Positions 49,305 to 59,778 of a DNA stretch of 64,000 bases are shown in pieces (position 1 is the first letter of the stretch; every line of letters begins with the position of its first letter). The notes beneath the pieces are model-generated. The model ran no database searches. It saw only the letters and a list, made by a program, of their open reading frames with translations, and was not told where the DNA came from. This DNA is from Pycnococcus provasolii. Taxonomy: Eukaryota; Chlorophyta; Pseudoscourfieldiophyceae; Pseudoscourfieldiales. The DNA lies in contig CP150551.1 in NCBI GenBank assembly GCA_049487715.1, forward strand, positions 62,001 to 126,000. Reading direction: 5' to 3'. Both the position numbers and the translations under genes were made by a program.

Positions 49305-50017
49305 CTCCCCACCAGGCGCATGGCATGCACACACCTTTGATGATTGTCTAGTCTAAGGGTACACTCCTTGAGGATCCCACCTTGACTCTTGATGAGAATT
49401 AATAGAGATGCATGTGGCCGATGCCTGCATGCCGCCCCAATCATCAATCAGCCCACCTAAAGGTTTAAGGTTAGGCACCAGCTGCCCACCTACAGTAGGG
49501 TGACATGTTGAGGATTCCATGTCTGTCTGTGCATAGACTAAGGTTAAAAGTAAGAACTATGAAATATCAGCCACCACCACCGGTTCACTGGTGCACGAGC
49601 GTTGGACGTTCCCCTCCCCTACCCGTATGGCGTATGGGAGAGTCCTGACCCTCCTGAACAATTCCCTTCCAACTTGTTCCTGACCATCATCAATTCATGT
49701 TCCTCCATTCCTCCCTTCCGAATTCCTGATGAATTGATTGGATGATGATGGTTCCTCAGGAATCAGCCACAGGCAACGCGAACATCAGCCAGTTCCGGTT
49801 AGTTCAGGTTAGTTGAGTACATAGTTGGCAGTGACGTGACGTGATGTGATATCACCAACACTTGTAATACTGTAACTCCCCTAATAATAGTCATTATTGT
49901 AAAGGAGGACGCGTCCGTTTGGCCAAGTTCGGTACAACTGTACGACATTGAAAAGGGAGTGGCCTCTTGGTGGCCTCCCTGTCAAGTGCTCTGTCAGGCT
50001 CCCCATTACAGACTTTC
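49305..50017. other. Spacer upstream of the EF-hand membrane protein
   Basis: No gene is seen. Short duplications of GGTTAG/AGGTTAG and CCTGATGAATTGATTGG-like runs occur at 49725-49820. Confidence 0.4.
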
Positions 50018-53000
50018 ATGTCCTCCTCCATGGTGGACACGTCGTCGTCCAAGGATGATGCGTCGTCCAAGGGTGATGGTCGTTCGGCGTCGAAGTTGCG
50101 TGCGGGCGAGTTTCGCACCGTCTTGCACGGCGTGAATCTCGCCGACCTGCCTGAACTGCTAAGAGGACGACTCGCGAGGTACGACACGAACGGCAACGGC
50201 GTCATCGACCCCGACGAGCTTCCCATCCCCGACGACGACTCGTCCATCAGCTTGAAGGCGTTCCCCGCTGTCCTGCGCGAACACCTCGACGTCTTCGACA
50301 AGGACGGCGACGGAAGCGTCAACCTTAACGAACTCCTTCACGCCAGCGACCTGTACCGAGAGTCCAAGAAACGAACAAAGCGACTCGTCGTCCTCTCCTC
50401 TGTGCTGCTGCTGCTCATGACCCTGCTCATTGGAGTCATCACGGGCCTGACAGCCGTCGTCGTCGAGGAGAGCAAGGAAACGAAGGTGGGAGAGGGCGGC
50501 GAGCTTACAAGCAAGACCACAGGAAAGACACTCGCGACGAAGAGCTCCGAGTTCAGCGTCGAGGGTGGAAACGTGCCAGGCGCTATGGAAAGGAAGGACG
50601 GGTCACTTGTCGGCGCCGCGCAGGCTCTCGGCAACTCGACGAAGGTTTCGTCGGCGTACGACGACGAGTTCTTTCGAGAGCTGAGGTACCTGTCCATCAG
50701 CGGCAAAGACAACGCGTACCTGCACCTGCAGGTGCTAGGCTTCGTGCGTCTTCCCGCGCGTGGAAAGTGTGGGTCGACCGTGCTGCTGTACACGATGGCA
50801 GGACAGGTTGAGCTCGACGATACCACAATCACGTTCGACGACGAAACGGCTGCGACATTCGCCGATGCTGGCTTCTCATCCACGACGCTCGAGGGTGACG
50901 ACTCCAATCGGCGCAGGTCGCGCCGTCTGCTGGGTCTCACGGACGTACTCGGATTCCTCAACGCCGTCAAGTCGTGGGATTTCAAGTGCGATGTCAGCAT
51001 GGATTTGGCGCCAACCTCACCCGGCGTCGCAAGCACGTATCGTGCCGTCATGGACGTCATGTACCCGTGCAACATGTCAGCCGTCCACGGCGACCGAGGC
51101 TCTTGCCTTGACGAAACTGGTGGCTACCGCCCGGGCCTCACGCGACGGAATGGCGGAAACTACTCAATTGTGGTGCGCACAGAAATCGTCGTGTCTGGCA
51201 GCAAGAAGCGCCGCACGACGAAGACTTATCCGCACACGCCTGATATCTCGCTTGTGGACGTGCGCAACCAGGAAATGGGTCTCGACTTTAGCTTCCAGCT
51301 TGACATAACCGGCAATTACGAGGAGCAGCTTCGGCCACACGTGTGCGAGTACACCGACTACAAGAAGAACATTTGCAAGCAGCCTGGCGAGGATGCTAAG
51401 TACTGCAGTATGGGCATCCAGCAGCGCAAGGACTTCTTCGCCGACGAGGCGGCGACGTACGCGAATGCAAAGTACATACGCGAGACAACGCTGGACGGCA
51501 TGCGAGTGTACGAATTCAGCTTCACCGAGCGTCACAAGACATTCAAGTTTTACAAAAACTTTACCAACGGGAACGATCCAAGCACGTTCGTCATGTCTTG
51601 GCTCGAGGAGAAGGCAAGCGTATTCTTCCACTGGGAGAGCCTGAATCCATACGCGCTCAAATACCACGATCATGACAGTGTGGGCATGGAGGTTGTGTTC
51701 TTGAACTACCAGGTCGGCGAGGCGGCGAAGGTTAGCCCGAGCGAGTTTGCGTATCCTAAATGCTACGGCGAGGGAAGGGATGAGGTTGAGGGCCATCACA
51801 ACGACCATCACGCCGCTGGAAATCACACGTCGTCGTCCATCCCCTCGAGCGAGGTGAAAAAGTTGATTGACTCGGCGGTGACGGACTCCCCATTCCCAGA
51901 AATCCTCCATGTCGAGGCAAAGTCAAGGCTTACGGAGCAGCCGACTGTCAATAAACCTCCTGCAGGGTGGGGCAGCAACACGACGACGATTGGTGGCAGC
52001 AATGCGACGCGCAGGAATTTAGAGGAAAAGGAAGTTTCAATCGCCGCGGAGGAGACAAAGATGACAAAGAAGGACCGCATCGGAAATGCCGGGCGTCACC
52101 TCGCTCGAGGTGGAAGAAATGAGGAGGCGCGCCGCATGGCAGCTGCGACCGAGGAGAATGTTGCTGCATACAAGGCCAAGGTGCAAGCGGCGCGAAAGGT
52201 GGTCGAGGAGGCGAAAAGGCAAAAGGCGTCTGATAAGGATGCTCCCTCCTCCGGTCGTCGCAAGCTGGAAGAAACTCCCAGACAGTGCTATAACGTTAAC
52301 AAGACTACGTACGAGTATGACGAAAGTTCTCCCTTGTCTGCAACGATTTCCAAGTACGGCCGTGAATTGGCGATCACCTATGGAGTCACTGACGGAAGTA
52401 ACAGCGCGACGGCAGGATGCTACAATCTTGCAGACTTGCCCTTTGCATTTTCGCCATGTGGCACGAATTATAAGGAAACTTGCGATTCGAACGTGGATGA
52501 GAACTGCGACACCACGCCTACTCTAGCATACCTGGAGATTTATAACGGGTATGCATTTGAGGGTGCAGTGAAGCGCTTCGAGATACCAGATACAGTCCAA
52601 GCAGGTACTCCGTACGAAATCACGCTCGACGATCACTCTATGTACGACGATGGCGTCATCGAATGCACGGGAACGATCAAGCTGTACGATTCGACGAATC
52701 GCGAGGGTGAGGTGCTGGAGCTCGACGCGTATGATGGTGCGGATCACGTCCTCTACAATCACCAGTACGCGCCAAACAACTGCAGCGCGAATACTGAAGA
52801 CGGCGTACGCTTCAGAGGTTTCAACAACGATGATTATGAGGGCACCGAATGGGAGTACTGGGGCAAAGATGCCGAGAATCAGTGCCAGAACTTCGCAAAG
52901 GCATCTGGCGGTTTAGGAGGAAATGATAAATTCAACAGTTTCAAAGTCAATCAGCTGAATGACTGTGGTGAAGTTTGGCTTTGCAAGGATGAGAATTGCG

Positions 53001-54556
53001 CTAATGAGTGCAACAGCTTCACGACAGGAAAGACGCTGAATTCGTACGCAAACAAATATTCGTCGTGGATGTGGCACCACAGTTCATGGTGGGGCAAGCC
53101 GTTGTCGATTCAAGCGCCGCCAGGATGCATACTAAAGTTCCATGCGGCTGGCAACGATCTTGCGAATGCGGCCGACGGAAATTTGAAAAAGACGTGGACG
53201 ACGGGACCTGGCGAGCCTTACAAAGACGACTTTAGCGGATGGGACATAAACGAGAAGCTAGTTCGCATCGTGGTTTCGCAGGACGATACGACGTACTCGA
53301 GCTCGGGCACCTGGAAGAATAAAATCAACTCGCTTACCGTTCCCGCGGGCTGCATACTCGAGTACAAGTTATCATCATCGAACTCGTGGCGAACTGATGA
53401 CGAACTTCAGGGCGATCCCCAAGATTGCACGAGGTGTATGTACGGTGGCGAGGACGGACTCGTGAAACCACTCGTGTCGGACGCAAACGATATCATTGCA
53501 ATTCGCCTGCATCAAGACGAACGAACGTGGGGCAATATGTGGTCTCGCCAAGCCGATGACGAGGATGGTTTCGGAAACCTCTACAACTTGCCGAACAACT
53601 GCGGATTCCAGTTTTTTAAGGAGGAGAATTGCGATGAAACAGGTAATTCTTGGACAAGATACTGGGATCACTCGCACCTACCTGACTTTCCCGATAGTCG
53701 GCCGCTAATCAAGAGCGTTCGCTTGATTCACAACGAGCGTGAAGATGACATGTTGAATACAGAGAAGGTTTGCATTGTGCCCAACAAGGGGTTTGGAACA
53801 TGCGGCTTGGCTGGAGATATGTGCGACGATGATGGAACACCCGGCTTAGCCAGCGGTTACACCGGCTTTCCATGTCCGCTCGAATACTTGTATATGACGT
53901 CGACTGGCGATACGCCTTCGGTTTGCGTTTGGGAGGAAGATTCACCGATGGGCTTGTTCAACTTCGAGCTTGGCTTCGACCAGAAAACTGGTCTACCCTG
54001 CCATATTCATTTTGAAATGGAGATCGACACGAAAGATATCGTGCCAGCGACCAAGGCGTTACCCGTCGAGGCATACGTCAGTGGATCAATCACCTTTCAG
54101 ATTTACAACGACTACACCGGTCTCACGAGTGCGATGGGATGTATCAATGTAGGCATTGTGGTGGGGTACGCGCCCCTCATAGAATTGGATCTTGAAATTG
54201 GACAGCTATGCATCGGGTATATGGAGACGACGATCCCAGATCACGTAGAGCACGATCACGACGATCCAGACGAAAAAGTCCCTGCGGCATTTGCCAAGCT
54301 GAAGTTGTGGCCCTTTACTCGCCTCGGAGGTGTGTGGCTCACAGCACAGATCACGGCTTTCCCTTCTGAGGTGGACGGCGACTCGCACGTCTCGATCGAT
54401 CTGTGCGCTGGCTTTAAAGTTTGGTATGTATTCGGAAGCAAGGAGGTGTTTTCGACCTGCTTGTCCGACTCCAAGTACAGCTCGTTCAACGGCTACTTCA
54501 CGCAACACCTGAATTCAGGTTCAGCGATAACATCTGCGACAGATACTTTGAGTTGA
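50018..54556 (+). CDS. EF-hand single-pass membrane protein with very large ectodomain
   Basis: 1512 aa from the first ATG, at 50018; the frame opens at 49967 without an ATG. Two canonical EF-hand loops (DTNGNGVIDPDE and DKDGDGSVNLNE) lie within the first ~110 residues. A basic stop (KKRTKR) and one transmembrane helix (LVVLSSVLLLLMTLLIGVITG) follow. This makes a type II protein with cytosolic Ca2+ sensors and ~1370 residues outside. The ectodomain has many Cys, N-glycosylation sites, a Lys/Ala/Glu-rich helical stretch near residues 690-750, and repeats that resemble beta/gamma-crystallin folds (VWLCKDENCANECNSFTTGK; IIAIRLHQDERTWGNMWSRQ). I do not know its function; a Ca2+-linked surface or wall-matrix role is only inference. 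The C-terminus is hydrophobic, beta-rich and Cys-containing. Confidence 0.8.
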   Translation: MSSSMVDTSSSKDDASSKGDGRSASKLRAGEFRTVLHGVNLADLPELLRGRLARYDTNGNGVIDPDELPIPDDDSSISLKAFPAVLREHLDVFDKDGDGSVNLNELLHASDLYRESKKRTKRLVVLSSVLLLLMTLLIGVITGLTAVVVEESKETKVGEGGELTSKTTGKTLATKSSEFSVEGGNVPGAMERKDGSLVGAAQALGNSTKVSSAYDDEFFRELRYLSISGKDNAYLHLQVLGFVRLPARGKCGSTVLLYTMAGQVELDDTTITFDDETAATFADAGFSSTTLEGDDSNRRRSRRLLGLTDVLGFLNAVKSWDFKCDVSMDLAPTSPGVASTYRAVMDVMYPCNMSAVHGDRGSCLDETGGYRPGLTRRNGGNYSIVVRTEIVVSGSKKRRTTKTYPHTPDISLVDVRNQEMGLDFSFQLDITGNYEEQLRPHVCEYTDYKKNICKQPGEDAKYCSMGIQQRKDFFADEAATYANAKYIRETTLDGMRVYEFSFTERHKTFKFYKNFTNGNDPSTFVMSWLEEKASVFFHWESLNPYALKYHDHDSVGMEVVFLNYQVGEAAKVSPSEFAYPKCYGEGRDEVEGHHNDHHAAGNHTSSSIPSSEVKKLIDSAVTDSPFPEILHVEAKSRLTEQPTVNKPPAGWGSNTTTIGGSNATRRNLEEKEVSIAAEETKMTKKDRIGNAGRHLARGGRNEEARRMAAATEENVAAYKAKVQAARKVVEEAKRQKASDKDAPSSGRRKLEETPRQCYNVNKTTYEYDESSPLSATISKYGRELAITYGVTDGSNSATAGCYNLADLPFAFSPCGTNYKETCDSNVDENCDTTPTLAYLEIYNGYAFEGAVKRFEIPDTVQAGTPYEITLDDHSMYDDGVIECTGTIKLYDSTNREGEVLELDAYDGADHVLYNHQYAPNNCSANTEDGVRFRGFNNDDYEGTEWEYWGKDAENQCQNFAKASGGLGGNDKFNSFKVNQLNDCGEVWLCKDENCANECNSFTTGKTLNSYANKYSSWMWHHSSWWGKPLSIQAPPGCILKFHAAGNDLANAADGNLKKTWTTGPGEPYKDDFSGWDINEKLVRIVVSQDDTTYSSSGTWKNKINSLTVPAGCILEYKLSSSNSWRTDDELQGDPQDCTRCMYGGEDGLVKPLVSDANDIIAIRLHQDERTWGNMWSRQADDEDGFGNLYNLPNNCGFQFFKEENCDETGNSWTRYWDHSHLPDFPDSRPLIKSVRLIHNEREDDMLNTEKVCIVPNKGFGTCGLAGDMCDDDGTPGLASGYTGFPCPLEYLYMTSTGDTPSVCVWEEDSPMGLFNFELGFDQKTGLPCHIHFEMEIDTKDIVPATKALPVEAYVSGSITFQIYNDYTGLTSAMGCINVGIVVGYAPLIELDLEIGQLCIGYMETTIPDHVEHDHDDPDEKVPAAFAKLKLWPFTRLGGVWLTAQITAFPSEVDGDSHVSIDLCAGFKVWYVFGSKEVFSTCLSDSKYSSFNGYFTQHLNSGSAITSATDTLS

Positions 54557-55762
54557 CATCTGCGATCAGCGATAACATCTAGCTAGGATGAAAGAAAGGC
54601 CCCTGGCAGCCTGACAAAGAAAGGGAGTGGTGTCGCGCGCGTGCGCGCGCGCGAGAGAGAGAGAGGTCCAAAACTCAGGCTGTTGGGTTACAAAACACAA
54701 CATAAAGTCGTCGGGCGGAAGAAAGGGATCGCTAGGTCCGCGGAAACGAAGAAATAAACGGCATCATCTATCTTTCGCAGACAGGTCGTATAGGATGGTA
54801 GGTGTCTCAACGAACGAGAGGAGGGCAAGGTGCAAGGTGCAATGAATCATAATAATAAACGAAGTAGTAAGTTGTTATATGCTGTAAAGTGAACGACATA
54901 CCTTGAAGTTCCTCCTGAGGCAGAGCCCCCGCCGTCAATGAAAGGTCATTCATGGAAAGTTGAAACTTCCAACAACGCCCGCCTTTTTCTTTGTGAATTG
55001 TGACAGAACTGTGACGTACGTCGCGTGCTGCAGTTCTTCTTCGAGCCTGTGTATGATTAGTACAAATCCCCCATAGGCAAAGGTGGATCCCCAGCCAGCT
55101 CACTCCTCCAGTACCGTAGTACTATCAATTGGTCAGGAAACAACCGGGTCGAGGAAGAGGGAGAGGAACCGCACATTCCTCATACAAACAACTCCAAGAA
55201 GGTACTCCAAGACCAGACTTGTAACCAAAGCAAAGAACAACAACGTCCAAGACTTGCCAAGAATACTTACAGTACATACAACAACGTCTGGACAAGTCTT
55301 TTGGAGTGCACGGCTGCAAGCTAAGCTCCCTGCAAAGTGCAAGCTCAGGACTCCCTCCTTTGATGACACAGGTAGTGTCTTGCCAGCCGAGTTCACTCAC
55401 GAGTTCCCGGGGGGCTGGGAGAGACTGAGAGGTGGTTCCCCGGGGGGGTGGTTGGGAGAACCTAACCTTAGGTGGTCGGGAGTTCGGATGTGAATATGGG
55501 ATGTGAAAGCATTTCCTCGACCTAATCCCTCGACCAAAGAAACACTTTTCCCAATGGAGTTCCCTACCCCGGGTTTTCGTACTAAAATACGCCGGAGGGA
55601 GCGAGTTCGACCTTTTAGAATTTAGGCGAACCCCCACCCTCATTCTATTTTGAGCACAATCTTATCTTTCAATCTCGCTAGATAAGATACGTTTCATCAT
55701 CCTTTCCCGAATCTTGTGAGGTTGCTCCTCTCCTCTCCTCCTCATCAGAAGTAAGTACCTTT
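54557..55762. other. Intergenic region, 1.2 kb, no supportable gene
   Basis: A (CG)n/(GA)n run lies at 54635-54665. On the minus strand, 54902-55050 has some exon-like character and ends in a GTATGT donor match at about 54901, but no continuing exon could be found. A polypurine/G-rich stretch lies at 55405-55455. GTAAGTACC at about 55751, just before the next ATG, could be a 5' UTR splice donor. Confidence 0.4.
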
Positions 55763-56641
55763 ATGCCGTCTCGTCTTAAGTTGGCCGTCGTCATTCCGAC
55801 GTTAAACGAGTCGTCCTTCATAGCGTCCTGCCTTGAGAGCGTTTCTCTGGGATCGCGCAACCACGTGCAAACGGTTGTCGTAGTGGATGGCGGCTCCGAT
55901 GATAATACCCCTGATATCGTTCGATCCACACCCATGGCCACGCATATTCTTGGTACCGTTCTGGAAAATACCTCCCCAAATCGAGGGATTCAACTTGACA
56001 AAGGTGCGAGGAAATGCCTCGACATGTCCGCAGACAAACGGATCGACGTTCTGCTATTCGTACACGCTGACACCATTCTGCCCGCCAACTACGCTGAGCA
56101 TATCGCTGAAGCGCTCAAAGACGGACAGATGTGGGGCGCGTGGGAAGCGTGGCACCCGCGACTCGAAAACAAACAAAAATCCTTGGACCCGTGCATAGAC
56201 GCTGTCAGCCTATTCGCGAGATTGCGAAGTAAGCACCTAGGTGTCGCGTACGGCGACCAATGCCTCTTCATGAGGAGGGAAGCGTACGAGGCGGTGGGAG
56301 GATTCCAGCACTGGCCACTGCTCGAGGACCTCAACATGGCAAGGGCGCTCAAGGAGAAGTTCGGATACCCGTCACTCATACCCGTAGAAAAAAGCGTCGT
56401 ATTCACGTCCATGCGCAGGTATCGAAAGCTAGGATCCGCACCCACGTGCCTGCTGAACAACATGCTCGTTTGCATGTGGAGGTCAGGATACACCACGCCT
56501 CAGGGCGCTGCGAGCATATACTACGGTGTGGACAGATTTGTTGACCGCATAACCAACCTCGCGTGCGATAACATACTGGTGGACGGAATTGACGGCATCA
56601 TTGGAGGGTTAGTTTCACTTCGAAACAGCCTGCTTGGCTGA
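55763..56641 (+). CDS. Family-2 glycosyltransferase (TIGR04283-like)
   Basis: A 292-aa GT-A fold enzyme. It starts with VVIPTLNESSFIASCLESV, has the nucleotide-sugar site VVDGGSDDNT, the metal-binding region LLFVHADTILPANY (D-x-D replaced by HAD) and the acceptor-side motif YGDQCLFMRREAYEAVGGF followed by WPLLEDLNMARAL with the catalytic-loop ED. This is the layout of the TIGR04283 group of GT2 enzymes, common in bacteria and plastid-bearing eukaryotes. The donor and acceptor are unknown. There is no clear transit peptide, and the C-terminus is only weakly hydrophobic. The gene has no intron and is convergent with COG5 139 bp away. Confidence 0.85.
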   Translation: MPSRLKLAVVIPTLNESSFIASCLESVSLGSRNHVQTVVVVDGGSDDNTPDIVRSTPMATHILGTVLENTSPNRGIQLDKGARKCLDMSADKRIDVLLFVHADTILPANYAEHIAEALKDGQMWGAWEAWHPRLENKQKSLDPCIDAVSLFARLRSKHLGVAYGDQCLFMRREAYEAVGGFQHWPLLEDLNMARALKEKFGYPSLIPVEKSVVFTSMRRYRKLGSAPTCLLNNMLVCMWRSGYTTPQGAASIYYGVDRFVDRITNLACDNILVDGIDGIIGGLVSLRNSLLG

Positions 56642-56780
56642 TAGATTTTCGCGACAACAAACTACCGTGTAACTTGTGTGTAGAGGGGCATCATCTTATT
56701 TTTATGAAAAAAAAGAAAGAACAAAAGAGAGATAGAGAGCGAAGAAAGCAAAAAAGGATGGAAGTAAATAGTTAGCTTTG

Positions 56781-59381
56781 TTACGAAGACACTGCTGCTT
56801 CACTCTTCTTCGTTTCAATCCACAGCTTCGCAACCCTCCAAGCAGAGCACCGATCGCCGTCAGACTTGACGCGATTTTCGTACGTCTCGATGGATGCGCC
56901 AAGCGCGTCGACAGTTTCGTTCGGACCGTGCTTGTCTAGCCACAGAGAGTACTGCGAAACACTCAACCCAACACGGTCCATGGGAAGTTTCACACCCTCG
57001 CCTTTCGTTGGCCATCGAGCGCACAGAATGTGGTGCAAGAGCAGCTCGGAAGGCAAGTCGTCAGCCACCGCGCACCCTGGATTGAGGTCGTCGACGCTGT
57101 CCGCGCGAAGGGCACCGCGGAATGCGCGAAGCGCGCGGTACGTCACCCCCAACTCCGTCACGGCGCAAAGGTGCTTTTCCACCGCACTTTCGAGCGCCGC
57201 GCAGTCAACCGCCAGCGCGTGTCGGCCTGCCATGCCGATTGGGCGACGCAGGGCCATGTGTCGCAGGCAAAGCGCGACGATGCGTGCCGCAGCACGGCGA
57301 CACAGAGCGCGAGCGAGCTGGCCCGCCACGGGTGCGAGCGAACCGCCCGCCGAGGAGGATGTCCCTGATGTGTTCGCAGCTGACGCTGCTCCTCCGCTCT
57401 CTCCAGGAGCCGTGTTCGGCAGCCTTCGCAGGAATTCGGCATGAAAGTGAGCAAGCAGGTTCGTGAGCTCCTTGCAGTACACCGTGGGACTCGAGCATCC
57501 GTCGTTTGTCAGAGACGCGTCACCGTGCACCTTGACAATGCGCTTCTCCGCCTCCGCGACTAAACCTGTGAACCACGGCAGCACGAGCTCGAGTGCCACC
57601 TCGCGCATGCGATCCATGCCAGGCTGCACCGCCGCGCGCGCAGCCTCGGACAGGCCTCCACTGCTACTTACGGCTGCCAAGTGCGCAGCCTGCAGGTGCG
57701 TGAAGAGCACCGCGCTTCGCTGCTGCGCGGCACTGCACAGCCCACCCACCTTCGCCTGCTCCTCGCCCGACGCCGCGTGCATTTCCGCCTTGTCCGCGAG
57801 CACGCGAAGGCTCTTCGCCACGCCAGACGCGACACGCGCGCTCAGGCCGGCGGGTGCGCTCGCCGCCTCGCGAAGCTCCTCCTGCACCGCGGCGACGAAT
57901 CGCCGTCCGTCGGCAAGGCTGGGAACCGCGCCGCCCATCGACACGCCGTCCGCCTTGCCAAACATCGCGTGCGCGGCGTCCGAGCACCGTGCCAAGCTCC
58001 TGGCGAGGTACCCGTTCGCAAAGCTCGTCGCACAAGCGAGCAATTCCGCGCGTCCCGCAGCTCCCGTGGGAACCGCGGCGTCTCCACCCCCTCGCGCGTC
58101 GAGCGTGTCACGCACGATGCGCTCGTGGTACGACACGAGAAGACGCTCGAATTTCACGTACGACGCGGTGAGCTCTTCCTTGAGGCTTGTGTGCCTTGCA
58201 CATCGGCTGAGGTGCTTCTTCCACATGCTGAGTGATCCTTCCCACATCGTGCGCAAGAGCGGGGGCAAAAGTGACGAAGAGTCTGGGGGTGGAAGACTCT
58301 CTTCGTCCTCCTCCTCCTCCACGAGGATGCTCGCAAACGTGCGCCGTCCTCCCGCCTCCCTCTTCTTTTCGAGAACGCGCTGCAGGTGCCAGACGGCGAC
58401 GATGGCGCCATGCCACGTGTCGAGACACGAGTTGAGTGCACTCCAAAGACCGGCAGACCACTCCTTGGCACTGTGCCCACGTCCAGGTCCCGCCGCCGTC
58501 GGCGTGTTGTCCCCCAGCTTGGCACGCAGCTCGTCGTCGAGCCTTCTCTTGTACCTTTCCACGACGGCACGGGCGGCTGGTGCGAGCTCTCCGAGCGCGT
58601 GGTAGACTTGGAGTGCTGCACCCACGTCGCTCTGGCTGAGCGTCTCCATGCCCGATCTCAGCGTGGTATCCGCCCCCTGCTTGATGGTTGCGTTCGCGCG
58701 CTCAAGTTCCGCGTGCAGTACCTGAGCGACGTCGACCCCGCTTAGGTCGTAGCTGTTGAGAGCAGTTGACGCTTCTTGGTACGCCCTCGCCGCCTTGTTG
58801 AGGTCGAGCGTTGATCCTGAGGCCATGGCGGTTCTTAGTTTTTGTACCGTTTTCAGGGCGTCGACTGTATGTCTTAGAACTTCTCCCGCGGAGCACAGCG
58901 TACGCAGCTGTGCCGTTTTCTGCGTGATGACTAAATAAGGTTCAGCAAGTTCCTGTCTGATTCGACGTGCACTTGATTGCAGTGCGTCCACTCGAAGTTT
59001 TGCCGCCAGTAGTCCATCGTCCACCGTGGAGAGGTGCTTGACATTCTCCATCAACTTATTGTGGTTGGATTCGATTTCTTTCTTCAACGAAACATCTAGT
59101 AGGGAAATGGAGTCTGTGATGGAGTGGGTGATTGTTGCGGGTGATGTGGACGACGACGATGTGGATGATGACGACTCCACCTGTGCGAGGATCGAGCTGA
59201 CATATGGCGCTGCTGAGAACCCCGATGAAAGAAACACACGAGGGACTTCCGAGGGAATCAGGCGAGACGCATCTGACGCAGATGAAGTAGTGGTAGTAGT
59301 AGTATCACCACCACCAACACCACCACCAGTGCTCAAATACGGCGCAGGCGCGGATGCGAGAGCAGCCGGAGCAGCCGACAT
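56781..59381 (-). CDS. COG5: Conserved oligomeric Golgi complex subunit 5
   Basis: An 866-aa tethering subunit of lobe B of the COG complex, which keeps glycosylation enzymes recycling within the Golgi. The N-terminal ~95 residues are low-complexity. The diagnostic coiled segment LDVSLKKEIESNHNKLMENV, KHLSTVDDGLLAAKLRVDAL and QSSARRIRQELAEPYLVITQ follows at ~98-160. The rest is helical rods typical of CATCHR tethers, with the C-terminal LPMDRVGLSVSQYSLWLDKH block. Length is close to the usual 780-860. No intron. The telomere-type tract at 59465-59527 lies ~85 bp upstream of its start. Confidence 0.88.
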   Translation of the reverse strand: MSAAPAALASAPAPYLSTGGGVGGGDTTTTTTSSASDASRLIPSEVPRVFLSSGFSAAPYVSSILAQVESSSSTSSSSTSPATITHSITDSISLLDVSLKKEIESNHNKLMENVKHLSTVDDGLLAAKLRVDALQSSARRIRQELAEPYLVITQKTAQLRTLCSAGEVLRHTVDALKTVQKLRTAMASGSTLDLNKAARAYQEASTALNSYDLSGVDVAQVLHAELERANATIKQGADTTLRSGMETLSQSDVGAALQVYHALGELAPAARAVVERYKRRLDDELRAKLGDNTPTAAGPGRGHSAKEWSAGLWSALNSCLDTWHGAIVAVWHLQRVLEKKREAGGRRTFASILVEEEEDEESLPPPDSSSLLPPLLRTMWEGSLSMWKKHLSRCARHTSLKEELTASYVKFERLLVSYHERIVRDTLDARGGGDAAVPTGAAGRAELLACATSFANGYLARSLARCSDAAHAMFGKADGVSMGGAVPSLADGRRFVAAVQEELREAASAPAGLSARVASGVAKSLRVLADKAEMHAASGEEQAKVGGLCSAAQQRSAVLFTHLQAAHLAAVSSSGGLSEAARAAVQPGMDRMREVALELVLPWFTGLVAEAEKRIVKVHGDASLTNDGCSSPTVYCKELTNLLAHFHAEFLRRLPNTAPGESGGAASAANTSGTSSSAGGSLAPVAGQLARALCRRAAARIVALCLRHMALRRPIGMAGRHALAVDCAALESAVEKHLCAVTELGVTYRALRAFRGALRADSVDDLNPGCAVADDLPSELLLHHILCARWPTKGEGVKLPMDRVGLSVSQYSLWLDKHGPNETVDALGASIETYENRVKSDGDRCSAWRVAKLWIETKKSEAAVSS

Positions 59382-59464
59382 TATGGTAGGAAGTATGGGG
59401 AGAACTTCTTTTGGCGAGATCCTGAAAACTTTGGAAAACCTAGAGGGAGAGGGGGGGGGGGCGT

Positions 59465-59527
59465 AGCCCTAGCCGTAACCCTAACCCTAATCGCTCGGGA
59501 CCCCTATACCCTAATCCTAATCCTAAG
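59465..59527 (-). repeat. CCCTAA-type tract upstream of COG5
   Basis: CCGTAACCCTAACCCTAATC and then CTATACCCTAATCCTAATCC, directly 5' of the COG5 start (59381). The surrounding spacer 59382-59608 holds no gene. Confidence 0.8.
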
Positions 59528-59608
59528 ATTTGATTTTTTTTCTCGTGTTTGACTGTTTGGAGGATCGCTGCCTCGCTCGCCTTGCACATGTGAAGAACAT
59601 AGTACTAT

Positions 59609-59778
59609 TTATGTTACAGCATTCTCCTTCTCTCCCGCCGTCTTCTCAATCTCGTTACGGATCAACTCCTTGTCCGTCGGGACTGTCGCCTGTGCTTTCT
59701 CGAAATCCATATTTTTAACAGTCCTATCAAGACTCTCCAGCTCTTTAGGCAACTCATTGCGCTTGATTGCAGATAATT
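59609..59778 (-). pseudogene. Orphan coding-like fragment 3' of the acyltransferase
   Basis: A minus-strand frame reads LSAIKRNELPKELESLDRTV, KNMDFEKAQATVPTDKELIR and NEIEKTAGEKENAVT, then stops at 59609. It is Lys/Glu-rich and looks like the C-terminal helix of some protein. It is in a different frame from the acyltransferase that ends at 59779 and has no start of its own. It could be a gene-tail remnant or an alternative 3' exon. I do not recognise it. Confidence 0.3.

Noticed and set aside
48582-49334. Two similar minus-strand ORFs (SWPSRMGCEGRRCAQKKTLY)
   Set aside because: They are the reverse of the duplicated B repeats of the second YR element, not a gene family.
54902-55060. Possible minus-strand exon with GTATGT donor, and faint resemblance to a 5.8S-like GAAGAAC..GCAGC string
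   Set aside because: No downstream acceptor or exon extends it. The rRNA-like match is short, with mismatches, and has no neighbouring rRNA.
55083-55643. 136- and 172-residue ORFs on opposite strands
   Set aside because: No recognisable domain, poor codon preference and complete mutual overlap.
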